Assembly (NCBI GenBank): GCA_003972865.1
Contig: QOAX01000015.1
Location: 1-7,941, forward strand
Direction: 5' to 3'
DNA length: 7,941 nt
Source of the DNA: Verrucomicrobiota bacterium
GTDB taxonomy: Bacteria; Verrucomicrobiota; Verrucomicrobiia; Limisphaerales; UBA1096
Under the pieces are notes generated by a model. That model searched no databases. It saw only the letters and a list, made by a program, of their open reading frames with translations, and was not told where the DNA came from. Of this stretch, positions 1 through 6,839 are shown piece by piece. The position numbers and the translations under genes were made by a program. Numbering within the stretch: the first letter of the stretch is position 1; every line of letters begins with the position of its first letter.

Positions 1-2144
1 ACAACAATCACCTTCCCCAGCGCCTCCTCGCCCCGCAGCGCCTTGAACTTGCCCGGACGATCCTTCGAGTTGTAAAACTTGCGGAACAACGCCCGCCGCA
101 GTACGTCGTCGATCAGCGTACTTTTGCCCGAGCCGCTGACGCCGGTCACACAGGTGATCGTCCCCAGCGGTACTTTCAGGTGCACATCCTTCAGGTTGTT
201 CTCCGACGCGCCGATGACCTCGAGAAAGCCGCGTGCGCTATTCGGCCCGACACGGCTGCTCGGTACATCAATCTTGTAGTCGCCGCGCAGATATTTCGCG
301 GTCAGCGATTTTTTGTGGGCGAGCACCCTGTCGAGCGGGCCCGCCACCACCACTTCCCCGCCGTGCAGGCCGGCGCCCGGCCCCATGTCGATGACGTGAT
401 CGGCCCGGCGAATCGTCTCCTCGTCGTGCTCCACCACCAGTACCGTGTTCCCCAAGTCGCGCAGTCCCTCGAGTGTGGCGAGCAACTGCTCGTTGTCACG
501 CGCGTGCAGGCCAATGCTCGGCTCGTCGAGAATGTACAACACGCCCACCAGCCCCGCGCCAATTTGCGTGGCCAGGCGGATGCGCTGCGCCTCGCCACCG
601 CTGAGCGTGCCGCTCGTGCGGTTGAGTGTCAGGTAGCCCAGCCCGACATCCCGCAAAAAACCGAGCCGCGAGGTGATCTCGCGCACCACGTCGGTGGCGA
701 TTTTTTTGCCAAGCGCATCCAGCTCCAATGCCTCGAAAAACGGCAACGCCTCGTCGATCGACAGCCGGCAGACATCCATGATCGACAAGCCACCAAAACG
801 GAACTTCGCCTCAGGCTGTTTCGCGCTGCGCAGCGTCACCGCCAGCACCACCTCGCGAAGCCGCTGGCCCTGACAGGCCTCGCAGGTTTGCGGACTCATG
901 AACGCCCGGAGCCGCCGCCGCGTCGTCTCGCTGCTCGTCTCCTCGTACAGCCGGTTGAGGTTGGCCAAAATGCCGTCGAACGGCTTGGTCGTCGTCGTTT
1001 GTTTGCCACTGCGGGTGAATTGAAAGCCGATCACCTCGTCGCCCGAGCCGTGAAACAACGCCTCCGTAAAGCGCTTGGCCAGGCGGCGGTACGGCTTGGC
1101 CAAGTCCGCCCCATAATGACGCGCCAAATTTTTCAGCAACCCGTTGTAGTGGGCGACCATTCGCGCGCCGCCCTTGGTCCACGGCAGGATGACGCCCTGC
1201 TCGAGCGACTTCTCGGGGTCGCCGACCATCAGTCCATCGTCGAACACCGGCCGCTGACCAAGCCCGGAGCAGGCCGGGCAGGCACCGTACGGCGAGTTGA
1301 ACGAGAAATGTTTCGGCGTCATCGGCTCGTAGCTTTTGCCGGTGGCCGGGCTTGTCAGTCGGTTCGACAGCTTGCTCTCGCGCCATTGCGAACGGTCGAG
1401 GTCGGGCGTTTGGTGCAGCGCGATTATTTTGCCTTCGCCCCACTTAAGACAGGTCTCGACCGAGTCGGCCAAGCGGCCTCGCGCCTTGTCGCTGACAACC
1501 AGGCGATCGACCACGACCTCGATCGAGTGCGCTTTTTTGGGGTCGAGCTTGAAGCGCGTGTTGGTCTCGAGTTCCGCCAACTCACCGTCGATTCGCGCCC
1601 GCACGAACCCCTCGCGGGCCAGCTTCTCCAGCACGTCGCGGAACTCACCCTTCTGCTTCTCGACCACCGGCGCGAGCAGCATTACTCGCGTGTCCTCCGG
1701 CAGCGCGAGCAGTTGCTCGATGATGTCACTCGTGCTCAGGCGCGAAATCGGCTCGCCGCTCTCCGGGCAGTGCGCCTGGCCGACGTTGGCGAACAACAGG
1801 CGCAGATAATCGTAAATCTCGGTGGTGGTGGCGATGGTCGAGCGCGGGTTCCCGCCGGAGGAACGCTGCTCGATGGCGATCGCCGGCGAAAGCCCCTCGA
1901 TGTGATCGACGTCCGGCTTCTGTAGTTGATCGAGGAACTGCCGAGCGTACGACGAAAGCGTCTCGACGTATTTGCGCTGGCCCTCCGCAAACAGCGTGTC
2001 GAACGCCAGCGACGACTTGCCCGAGCCGCTTGGCCCGGTGATCACCACCAGCTTGTCACGGGGAATCTCAAGCGTCAGATTCTTGAGATTATGCTCCCTT
2101 GCCCCGGCTATTTTTATAAACCCCTTGGCCACCGAAAGAGGCAT
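1..2144 (-). CDS. uvrA: Excinuclease ABC subunit A (UvrA), 3' end outside the window
   Basis: UvrA is the damage-sensing ATPase of nucleotide excision repair. It dimerises, loads UvrB on damaged DNA and acts in the cytoplasm. The minus-strand frame is open without interruption for 714 codons from ATG 2144; the family is about 940 residues, so the C-terminal quarter is missing. Visible in order: first Walker A GPSGSGKS (about residues 37-44), the GQRKYVETLSSYARQFLDQ block that follows it, the zinc module ending in C289-P-A-C292, a CEAC pair at 421-424, ABC signature LSGGEAQR from 514, Walker B with LDEPSIGLH, and second Walker A GVSGSGKST at 668-676. The last residues seen (GKVIVV) lie just before the usual DQSPIGRT block. 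The first CxxC of zinc module 1 is replaced by S265 and T268. The start is fixed by GGGAGG nine bases upstream. The gene follows a sugar transporter by 34 bp on the same strand. Identification is secure. Confidence 0.97.
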   Translation of the reverse strand, partial: MPLSVAKGFIKIAGAREHNLKNLTLEIPRDKLVVITGPSGSGKSSLAFDTLFAEGQRKYVETLSSYARQFLDQLQKPDVDHIEGLSPAIAIEQRSSGGNPRSTIATTTEIYDYLRLLFANVGQAHCPESGEPISRLSTSDIIEQLLALPEDTRVMLLAPVVEKQKGEFRDVLEKLAREGFVRARIDGELAELETNTRFKLDPKKAHSIEVVVDRLVVSDKARGRLADSVETCLKWGEGKIIALHQTPDLDRSQWRESKLSNRLTSPATGKSYEPMTPKHFSFNSPYGACPACSGLGQRPVFDDGLMVGDPEKSLEQGVILPWTKGGARMVAHYNGLLKNLARHYGADLAKPYRRLAKRFTEALFHGSGDEVIGFQFTRSGKQTTTTKPFDGILANLNRLYEETSSETTRRRLRAFMSPQTCEACQGQRLREVVLAVTLRSAKQPEAKFRFGGLSIMDVCRLSIDEALPFFEALELDALGKKIATDVVREITSRLGFLRDVGLGYLTLNRTSGTLSGGEAQRIRLATQIGAGLVGVLYILDEPSIGLHARDNEQLLATLEGLRDLGNTVLVVEHDEETIRRADHVIDMGPGAGLHGGEVVVAGPLDRVLAHKKSLTAKYLRGDYKIDVPSSRVGPNSARGFLEVIGASENNLKDVHLKVPLGTITCVTGVSGSGKSTLIDDVLRRALFRKFYNSKDRPGKFKALRGEEALGKVIV

Positions 2145-2153
2145 CTTAAACCG

Positions 2154-2159
2154 CCTCCC
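2154..2159 (-). promoter_or_regulatory. Strong ribosome binding site of uvrA
   Basis: On the minus strand GGGAGG lies nine bases before ATG 2144. It is the best Shine-Dalgarno match of any gene in the window and decides the uvrA start. The other starts here show no comparable site, so uvrA appears able to initiate translation independently of the upstream transporter genes. Confidence 0.75.
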
Positions 2160-2160
2160 G

Positions 2161-2174
2161 CGCTTGGCCAAGCG
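2161..2174. repeat. Perfect 14-bp palindrome CGCTTGGCCAAGCG between the permease gene and uvrA
   Basis: This is an intergenic copy of the dispersed TTGGCCAA palindrome. It sits 4 bp past the permease stop and just upstream of the uvrA Shine-Dalgarno. It could fold as a short hairpin in mRNA, but no T-run follows in either direction, so it is not a standard terminator. The identical 14-mer recurs inside the ATPase gene (4324-4337) and the lactonase-like gene (7821-7834). Confidence 0.85.
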
Positions 2175-2178
2175 TGGG

Positions 2179-3186
2179 TCAGTTCGACGACGACTGCCGT
2201 TTGAACAGGCGCTGGATGAACGGCTCAACCTTGTCCATGCCGACGGCGAGGATGATGACTACGCCGATGATGATTTCCTGCATGTAGTTGGGCCAATCCT
2301 TGATGCTCGAGCCGTTCGCGAGGCAGGCCATCATGAACGCGCCGATGACGGAGCCGGGGATGCTGCCCGCGCCGCCGCTCAGGCTCGCCCCGCCGATGAC
2401 CACTGCGGCGATGATCTGCAACTCCAGCCCGATCGCCACCGAGGGATCGCCCTGTGTCAGCCGCGAAAACTGCATCACGCCGGCCAAACCGAAAAACGCG
2501 CCGGCCAAGGCGTAAATCACCACCTTGTTGAAGTTCACGCGGATGCCGCACAGCCGGGCGGTGTCTTCGTTTGAGCCGATGGCGAACACGTACCGGCCAA
2601 ACACCGTCGAACGCAGCACCACGGCCATCACCACCGCGAGGCCAAGCGCCAGCCACACACCATCCGGCAGCGGGAAAAATGTGAGCGGTGACTGGCTGTT
2701 GTCCATCAGGCGGTTGACCGACTCGAGCGGCTGCTCCGGGTTGACAGTCTGGTTGTTGGCGAGCCACTTGGAGATGCCCCGAGCGATGCCCATCATGCCG
2801 AGCGTGACGATGAACGGCATCATCCGAACCGTCGTGATGATGCCGCCGTTGGCCAAGCCGACCAGGCCCCCGGTCAGCACCGTCAACAACAGCACCGCCA
2901 TAAAGCCGTGACCCTGCTCGATCAGCTTGGCCGTCACCACGCTGCACAGGGCAACGACCGACCCGGCGCTCAGGTCGATGCCGCCGCTCACGATCACCAT
3001 CGTCATGCCCATCGCGCCGATGGCCACGATGACCGTCTGCGTGAGGATGGTCTTGAAATTGCCGCCCTTGAAAATAATTGACCGCAACTCGCCATCCATC
3101 GCGAACAGCAACAGCACAACAAACAGCCCGACGAACGGCCTGATCGCCTTGAGAAAATCGCTGCTGCCGAGCTTGGCCCAGTTCAC
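2179..3186 (-). CDS. Sugar ABC transporter permease, RbsC-like (BPD_transp_2 family)
   Basis: This is the inner-membrane channel subunit of a CUT2-type sugar importer, 335 residues, close to the usual 320-340. Hydrophobic segments are spread over the whole protein, beginning around residues 18-30. Family hallmarks are readable: VSGGIDLSAGSVVAL in the first third, FAIGSNEDTARLCGI in the middle, and VIGGASLSGGAGSIPGSVIGA in the last third; the cytoplasmic tail is basic (RLFKRQ). The start is GTG at 3186, sharing the four bases GTGA with the TGA stop of the upstream ATPase gene, which implies translational coupling. With the ATPase and the lipoprotein binding protein upstream it completes one transporter. 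The substrate cannot be read from the sequence; ribose, xylose, galactose or another monosaccharide or polyol are all possible. One TTGGCCAA site lies inside the gene, encoding Leu-Ala-Asn. Confidence 0.93.
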   Translation of the reverse strand: MNWAKLGSSDFLKAIRPFVGLFVVLLLFAMDGELRSIIFKGGNFKTILTQTVIVAIGAMGMTMVIVSGGIDLSAGSVVALCSVVTAKLIEQGHGFMAVLLLTVLTGGLVGLANGGIITTVRMMPFIVTLGMMGIARGISKWLANNQTVNPEQPLESVNRLMDNSQSPLTFFPLPDGVWLALGLAVVMAVVLRSTVFGRYVFAIGSNEDTARLCGIRVNFNKVVIYALAGAFFGLAGVMQFSRLTQGDPSVAIGLELQIIAAVVIGGASLSGGAGSIPGSVIGAFMMACLANGSSIKDWPNYMQEIIIGVVIILAVGMDKVEPFIQRLFKRQSSSN

Positions 3187-4718
3187 GCGGCAACCTCCGT
3201 TGACTCCGCCTGGCCGACGGCGGTGCGGATGATTTCCTGTTCACTCCAATCGGCGACCGGGCGCACGCCGGAGAGTTCGCCACGGCACATCACGCCGATG
3301 CGATCGCACACGCCGAGCAACTCCGGCAGATAGGAGCTCACAAAAAACACTGCCTTCCCCTGCCCGGCCAACTCGTTCATCAACCGGTAAATCTGCGCCT
3401 TGCTGCCGACGTCGATGCCGCGTGTCGGCTCGTCGAGCAACAGAATCCGGGCGTCGTGATGCAGCAGCCGGCCGAGCGCAATTTTCTGCTGATTGCCGCC
3501 TGATAATTCACCGACCGGCTGCGCGGCACCCGATGATTTCACGTCGAGTTTGGCCAGCCATTTGCCTGAAGCCGCCGCCTGTGCCGAGCCGCTCACCAGG
3601 CCCAGCCGCGACACCGGGCCGAGGCGCGTCAGCGTCAGGTTGTCGGCGACGCTGCGATTGAGCAGCAGGCCCTCCTCCTTCCGGTTTTCGCTGAGCAAGC
3701 CAACGCCGTTGGCCAAGCGCTTGGCCGGTGTCGAGTGGGTTTCCTCGCGCGAAAAAACAGTCACGCTGCCCTTGGCCAAGCGGTCGAGCCCGAACACCGC
3801 CCGCAGCGTCTCCGTACGCCCCGCGCCGACCAAGCCGAACAGGCCAAGGATTTCGCCGGCGTGCAACGTCAGATTCACGCAACTCGGCTTGGCCAAGCCG
3901 GCGACATCGCTCAACTCCAACACCGGCTCGCCGACGGCGCGGCTCGTGCGCGGATAAATTTCATCAATCTCCCGGCCGACCATGAGCTGGATAATCTGCT
4001 CGAGGCTCGCCTCGGCCATTGCACCGTTGCCGACACCTTGGCCATCACGCAGCACCGTGTAGCGGCTGGCTACGCGCTGGCATTCCTCAAGAAAATGACT
4101 GATGTAAATGACACTCACGCCGCGCTGGCTCATATGTTCGATCACGCCGAACAGGTTTTCGGTATCGACTTGAGTGAGGCTGCTGGTCGGCTCGTCCATG
4201 ATCAGCACACGCGGCTCGCCGACGAATGCGCGGGCGATCTCGACCAACTGCTGCTGGGCGATGGTGAGCGAGCGAATCGGGGCGTCGAGCGGCATTTGCG
4301 CCTGGCCAATTTCCTCCAGTGCTCGCTTGGCCAAGCGACGGCGCTCACCACGACTGATCCAGCCAAGCGTCGCCGGCTCGCGGCCAAGCAGGATGTTTTC
4401 CTCCACGGAAAGATCGGGCGCGAGGTTGAGCTCCTGATAAATCATCGCCACGCCGCAGTTGCGGGCGTGCAGCGGATCACTTGGCTCGAACGGCTGGCCG
4501 TCGAGCGTGAGGCTCCCGGCGTCCGGCCGGTGAGCGCCGCTGAGCACCTTCATCAGCGTGCTTTTGCCGGCGCCGTTCTCGCCGATGAGCGCGTGGACCT
4601 CCCCGGCGGCGACCTCGAGGCTCACGCCGTCGAGCGCCACGGTCGGCCCGAAGCGCTTGGACACCCCCTCGATCTGCAGGCGGGGAAGCGCGGGGTTGCT
4701 GGATGAATCCTCTGGCAT
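3183..4718 (-). CDS. Sugar ABC transporter ATP-binding protein, RbsA-like with two ATPase domains
   Basis: This cytoplasmic ATPase energises the sugar importer. At 511 residues it has the standard double-domain length. Domain 1 carries Walker A GENGAGKST (46-54), the family's atypical signature LTIAQQQLVEIARA (151-164), Walker B VLIMDEPT (171-178) and the H-loop histidine at 208. Domain 2 has the degenerate Walker A GLVGAGRT (295-302, Lys replaced by Arg301), a full signature LSGGNQQK (405-412) and Walker B ILLLDEPTRGID (425-436). The uneven pairing of a complete domain 1 with a degenerate Walker A in domain 2 is normal for RbsA/XylG/MglA relatives. ATG 4718 lies 11 bp after the binding-protein stop, and the TGA overlaps the permease GTG. 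Four copies of the TTGGCCAA palindrome fall in this gene, always read as Leu-Ala-Lys or Leu-Ala-Asn. The ABC role is certain; the substrate is unknown. Confidence 0.96.
   Translation of the reverse strand: MPEDSSSNPALPRLQIEGVSKRFGPTVALDGVSLEVAAGEVHALIGENGAGKSTLMKVLSGAHRPDAGSLTLDGQPFEPSDPLHARNCGVAMIYQELNLAPDLSVEENILLGREPATLGWISRGERRRLAKRALEEIGQAQMPLDAPIRSLTIAQQQLVEIARAFVGEPRVLIMDEPTSSLTQVDTENLFGVIEHMSQRGVSVIYISHFLEECQRVASRYTVLRDGQGVGNGAMAEASLEQIIQLMVGREIDEIYPRTSRAVGEPVLELSDVAGLAKPSCVNLTLHAGEILGLFGLVGAGRTETLRAVFGLDRLAKGSVTVFSREETHSTPAKRLANGVGLLSENRKEEGLLLNRSVADNLTLTRLGPVSRLGLVSGSAQAAASGKWLAKLDVKSSGAAQPVGELSGGNQQKIALGRLLHHDARILLLDEPTRGIDVGSKAQIYRLMNELAGQGKAVFFVSSYLPELLGVCDRIGVMCRGELSGVRPVADWSEQEIIRTAVGQAESTEVAA
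3885..3900. repeat. 16-bp palindrome CGGCTTGGCCAAGCCG, longest copy of the dispersed motif
   Basis: All 16 bases are self-complementary, extending the common TTGGCCAA core by four bases on each side. It lies in the linker between the two ATPase domains and encodes Gly-Leu-Ala-Lys-Pro around residues 274-278. Compared with the 14-bp copies its outer arms read CGGC/GCCG rather than CGC/GCG, which suggests a conserved core of 12 bases with looser flanks. Confidence 0.85.
4324..4337. repeat. Perfect 14-bp palindrome CGCTTGGCCAAGCG inside the ATPase gene
   Basis: This copy is identical in all 14 bases to those at 2161-2174 and 7821-7834. Read on the minus strand it gives Arg-Leu-Ala-Lys-Arg (around residues 128-132), in the helical region of ATPase domain 1 where family members vary freely, so the site could be accommodated without harming the protein. 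Confidence 0.85.
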
Positions 4719-4729
4719 CCGGGCGGCGA

Positions 4730-5740
4730 TCAGTTGCCGGTGCCGAGGTATTTCTCGAGGGGCGGGTTGAGCAGTTCCTGCACGTCCGGCTCGGCCATGT
4801 TTTCGCTGGTGACCAGCACCACGCCGGTGTCGATGCGTTTCTCCACGGTCTTGCCACCGAGATGCTCGGTCAACGTCATCACGCCGAGGTATCCCATCTT
4901 GACCGGGTTTTGGACGACCAAGCCCTGAACGTCGCCCGACTTGAGGTCGCGCAACGACTGCACACTGGTGTCGAAGCCGATAATTTTCACCCTACCCCCC
5001 GCCTTGTTGATGTCGCGCAAGGCCTTGGTCATCGAAACGCTCACCGACTCGTTCGGACAAAAAACACCGTTCACCTCCTCGCCGTATCGACTCAGCAGAT
5101 TTTGCGAGGCGGTGTAGGCCAGGTCGCGGGTGGCACCGGCGTACTGGTCGGACGAGAGCACCCTGATGCCGGGGAAGTTCTTCCTCAACTCGTCGAGGAA
5201 CCCATTCTCGCGCTTGGTCGTGCTGGCCGAACCGACAGCGTAACGCAGCAGCAACACGCTGCCTTTGCCGCCGAGCAACTTGCCCAGATGCGCACCGCCC
5301 ATCCGGCCGCCGAGGTAGTTGTCGGTTGCGATGAAGCTGGCGTAGTTGTCCGACTGCAAACCGGAGTCGATGATCACCACCGGGATTTTTGCGTTGCCGG
5401 CCATCTCGACCGGCCGGACGAGCGCCCTGTCATCGAGTGGCGCCAGCACCATGCCGTCCACGCCGCGGGCTATGAAGTTCTCGACGACTTTGATCTGCTC
5501 GTCGCGGTCATCCTCCTTGAGCGGGCCTTTCCAGATAATCTCCACCGGCTGACCGGCAGCCTCGAGTTCCTGCTTGGCCTTGATGGCACCGGCGTGGATC
5601 GACTTCCAGAATTCATGCGTCGTGCCCTTGGGGATGACCACGATTGACAAGCCGTTGCCGGATGAGTCGCCGGACTGTGAGCCGCAACCCGAAACGAAAA
5701 CCAACGCGGCGCACGCAACGCCAAGCAGCCATGATTTCAT
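4730..5740 (-). CDS. Sugar-binding lipoprotein of the ABC importer, RbsB-like
   Basis: This is the solute-binding subunit that captures sugar outside the inner membrane and delivers it to the permease. From ATG 5740 it has 336 residues. It begins with a lipoprotein signal peptide (MKSWLLG, a hydrophobic core, lipobox VSGC with the lipidated Cys at 19), then a Ser/Gly-rich tether and a Periplasmic_binding_4 fold: LSIVVIPKGTTHEFWKSI near 31-48, a VDGMVLAPLDD strand-turn near 94-104, VVIIDSGL, FIATDNYLGG, VKIIGFDTS and the hinge segment VQGLVVQNPVKMGY. The frame is open further upstream only to a TTG at 5776; ATG 5740 is preferred because the signal peptide then begins normally with Met-Lys. It is first in the transporter gene run, and a promoter-like pair lies immediately upstream. 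No Shine-Dalgarno is evident. The exact sugar cannot be deduced. Confidence 0.94.
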   Translation of the reverse strand: MKSWLLGVACAALVFVSGCGSQSGDSSGNGLSIVVIPKGTTHEFWKSIHAGAIKAKQELEAAGQPVEIIWKGPLKEDDRDEQIKVVENFIARGVDGMVLAPLDDRALVRPVEMAGNAKIPVVIIDSGLQSDNYASFIATDNYLGGRMGGAHLGKLLGGKGSVLLLRYAVGSASTTKRENGFLDELRKNFPGIRVLSSDQYAGATRDLAYTASQNLLSRYGEEVNGVFCPNESVSVSMTKALRDINKAGGRVKIIGFDTSVQSLRDLKSGDVQGLVVQNPVKMGYLGVMTLTEHLGGKTVEKRIDTGVVLVTSENMAEPDVQELLNPPLEKYLGTGN

Positions 5741-5747
5741 GCGCGGC

Positions 5748-5776
5748 AGACTAGGCAACGCGGCGGGCCGTTTCAA
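5748..5776 (-). promoter_or_regulatory. Candidate promoter of the sugar transporter genes
   Basis: On the minus strand TTGAAA (5776-5771) is followed after 17 bases by TAGTCT (5753-5748). The -35 box matches consensus at five of six positions, the -10 box at only three. The -10 box ends seven bases before ATG 5740, so a transcript starting at the usual distance would have almost no leader, in agreement with the absence of a Shine-Dalgarno. This is a tentative assignment. Confidence 0.3.
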
Positions 5777-5796
5777 ACTATTTACAAAAAAGACTT

Positions 5797-5828
5797 GCGC
5801 CGGGCCAGGCGCTTGGGCAGTTTAGCCC
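5797..5828. promoter_or_regulatory. Two adjacent short inverted repeats before the thioredoxin gene
   Basis: GCGCC/GGCGC (5797-5801 and 5808-5812, six-base loop) is followed by GGGC/GCCC (5815-5818 and 5825-5828, six-base loop), ending one base before ATG 5830. They lie in the divergent region between the transporter run and the thioredoxin gene and could be mRNA hairpins or operator half-sites. GC-rich DNA makes short inverted repeats common, so this is weak. No clear sigma-70 promoter or Shine-Dalgarno for the thioredoxin gene was found. Confidence 0.25.
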
Positions 5829-5829
5829 C

Positions 5830-6345
5830 ATGAAAACAATTCTGTTTTTTTGTATATCGTCGGCCCTGCTCACCGCTTCCTCTTTATTGACAGGCTGTTC
5901 TGCGGGGGGTGGCTCGGGAACGCCCCAAGTCCAAACATCAAGTGAGCCGGCAGCGGCTTTAGCCGTGGCCCACTGGGTGAAAGGCGAGCCGGTCGATGTC
6001 TCGAGCGGCGTGCATGTGGTCGAGTTTTGGGCAACGTGGTGTCCGCCCTGCCGTACCAGCATCCCGCACCTGACGGAGATTCAGGAAAAATACGAGGATC
6101 GCGGCGTCAAAATCGTTGGCATCAGCAACGAGGATCTCGCCACCGTCGAACCGTTCGTGAAAAAGATGGGCGACAAGATGGCGTACACGGTGGCAATCGA
6201 CGCCGGCGGCACCTCCAAGGGTTACATGACCAAGTACGGCATCAACGGCATCCCGCACGCCTTCGTGGTGAAGGATGGCGCTGTCGTCTGGCACGGACAC
6301 CCGATGGCCGAGCTTGAGGGGGCAATCGACGACGCGCTGAAATAA
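5830..6345 (+). CDS. Thioredoxin-like lipoprotein of the TlpA/ResA type
   Basis: This is a predicted membrane-anchored thiol-disulfide oxidoreductase facing the periplasm, 171 residues. The N-terminus MKTILFF plus a hydrophobic stretch ends in lipobox LTGC (Cys23), followed by a Gly/Ser/Thr-rich tether to about residue 45. The thioredoxin fold then shows VVEFWATWCPPC with the redox pair C71 and C74, a VKIVGISNED strand typical of TlpA/AhpC-TSA proteins, and the cis-proline loop GIPHAFVV with P142. The CPPC dipeptide is the form common in TlpA/ResA/CcmG proteins that reduce cytochrome-c or other exported thiols, but no cytochrome maturation gene is nearby, so the partner is unknown. The stop TAA overlaps the ATG of the ankyrin lipoprotein gene (TAATG), so the two products are probably made together. 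ATG 5830 is the start giving a clean signal peptide. The fold is secure, the client is not. Confidence 0.93.
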   Translation: MKTILFFCISSALLTASSLLTGCSAGGGSGTPQVQTSSEPAAALAVAHWVKGEPVDVSSGVHVVEFWATWCPPCRTSIPHLTEIQEKYEDRGVKIVGISNEDLATVEPFVKKMGDKMAYTVAIDAGGTSKGYMTKYGINGIPHAFVVKDGAVVWHGHPMAELEGAIDDALK

Positions 6346-6824
6346 TGGGGAACCCCTCATCGCCCCTCCTTGTTGCGCTTGGCTTGGCTGCCGGCTGTGG
6401 CGGAGAGATCAACAAGCCGTCCACCGGCGGCGCATCGAGCGCCGTTGAAGCAGTCGCGGCGACCAATCTTTTTCACGCGGCGCAACTCGGCGATCTCGCG
6501 GCCTTGCAGCAGTACCTTGGCCAGGGACAGTCGGTGACAAACCGCCACGCGGAAAACGGCCAGACCGCGCTCCACTACGCGGCCTGGGGCGGGCAAACCA
6601 GCACGATCGTCTGGCTGATCCGGCAGAAGGCCGACATCAGCGCGCTGGACAACGCCGGCAAGTCGCCGCTGGATTTCGCGTGGATGCCGAAGGGGGAAGC
6701 CGCCCGAAAAATGCTGGCCGACGCCGGGGCCAAGCCGGGCAGTGAACTGCGTCCGCCGGAACCGCCGCCGGCCAAGCCGGAGGCAAAAGAGGATTTAACG
6801 AACGAAGAAGAGGCCAAGCCGTAG
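6345..6824 (+). CDS. Ankyrin-repeat lipoprotein, function unknown
   Basis: This protein has 159 residues. ATG 6345 uses the last base of the thioredoxin stop codon. The N-terminus is a short export signal with lipobox LAAGC (Cys18); unusually it has no basic residue before the hydrophobic core (MGNPSSPLLV), so lipoprotein export is likely but not certain. About three ankyrin repeats follow: NLFHAAQLGDLAALQQYL (41-58), NGQTALHYAAWGG with IVWLIRQKADI (71-98), and NAGKSPLDFAW with ARKMLADAGA (103-129). Residues about 135-159 form a Pro/Glu/Lys-rich tail without predicted fold. Ankyrin repeats bind other proteins, so a scaffold or inhibitor role near the coupled thioredoxin is possible but inferred only from gene order. 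The gene ends 15 bp from the convergent TPR gene. The repeats are clear, the role unknown. Confidence 0.88.
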   Translation: MGNPSSPLLVALGLAAGCGGEINKPSTGGASSAVEAVAATNLFHAAQLGDLAALQQYLGQGQSVTNRHAENGQTALHYAAWGGQTSTIVWLIRQKADISALDNAGKSPLDFAWMPKGEAARKMLADAGAKPGSELRPPEPPPAKPEAKEDLTNEEEAKP

Positions 6825-6835
6825 CTTGGCCAAGC
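6824..6835. repeat. 12-bp palindrome GCTTGGCCAAGC in the convergent gap
   Basis: This copy of the dispersed motif fills almost the whole 15-bp gap between the stops of the ankyrin and TPR genes; its first base is the last base of the ankyrin TAG. The position would suit a bidirectional terminator, yet there is no T-run on either side and the stem is short. It is better read as another copy of the iterated palindrome. Confidence 0.8.
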
Positions 6836-6839
6836 GCGT

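Noticed and set aside
180..1925. A 581-codon open frame on the plus strand
   Set aside because: It lies wholly antisense to uvrA, whose frame is intact with all ABC motifs. The translation is Arg/Ala/His/Gln-rich without any recognisable fold, as expected from the complement of GC-rich codons.
2225..3283. A 352-codon minus-strand frame overlapping the permease gene
   Set aside because: It is a shifted frame of the permease gene, with an Arg/His/Gly-rich translation and no membrane segments.
3735..5647. Long plus-strand frames of 323 and 314 codons
   Set aside because: They are antisense to the ATPase and binding-protein genes, have low-complexity composition and show no start signals.
5741..5776. 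Longer form of the sugar-binding protein from TTG 5776
   Set aside because: It would put twelve residues before a normal Met-Lys lipoprotein signal peptide and overlap the candidate promoter; ATG 5740 is the better start.
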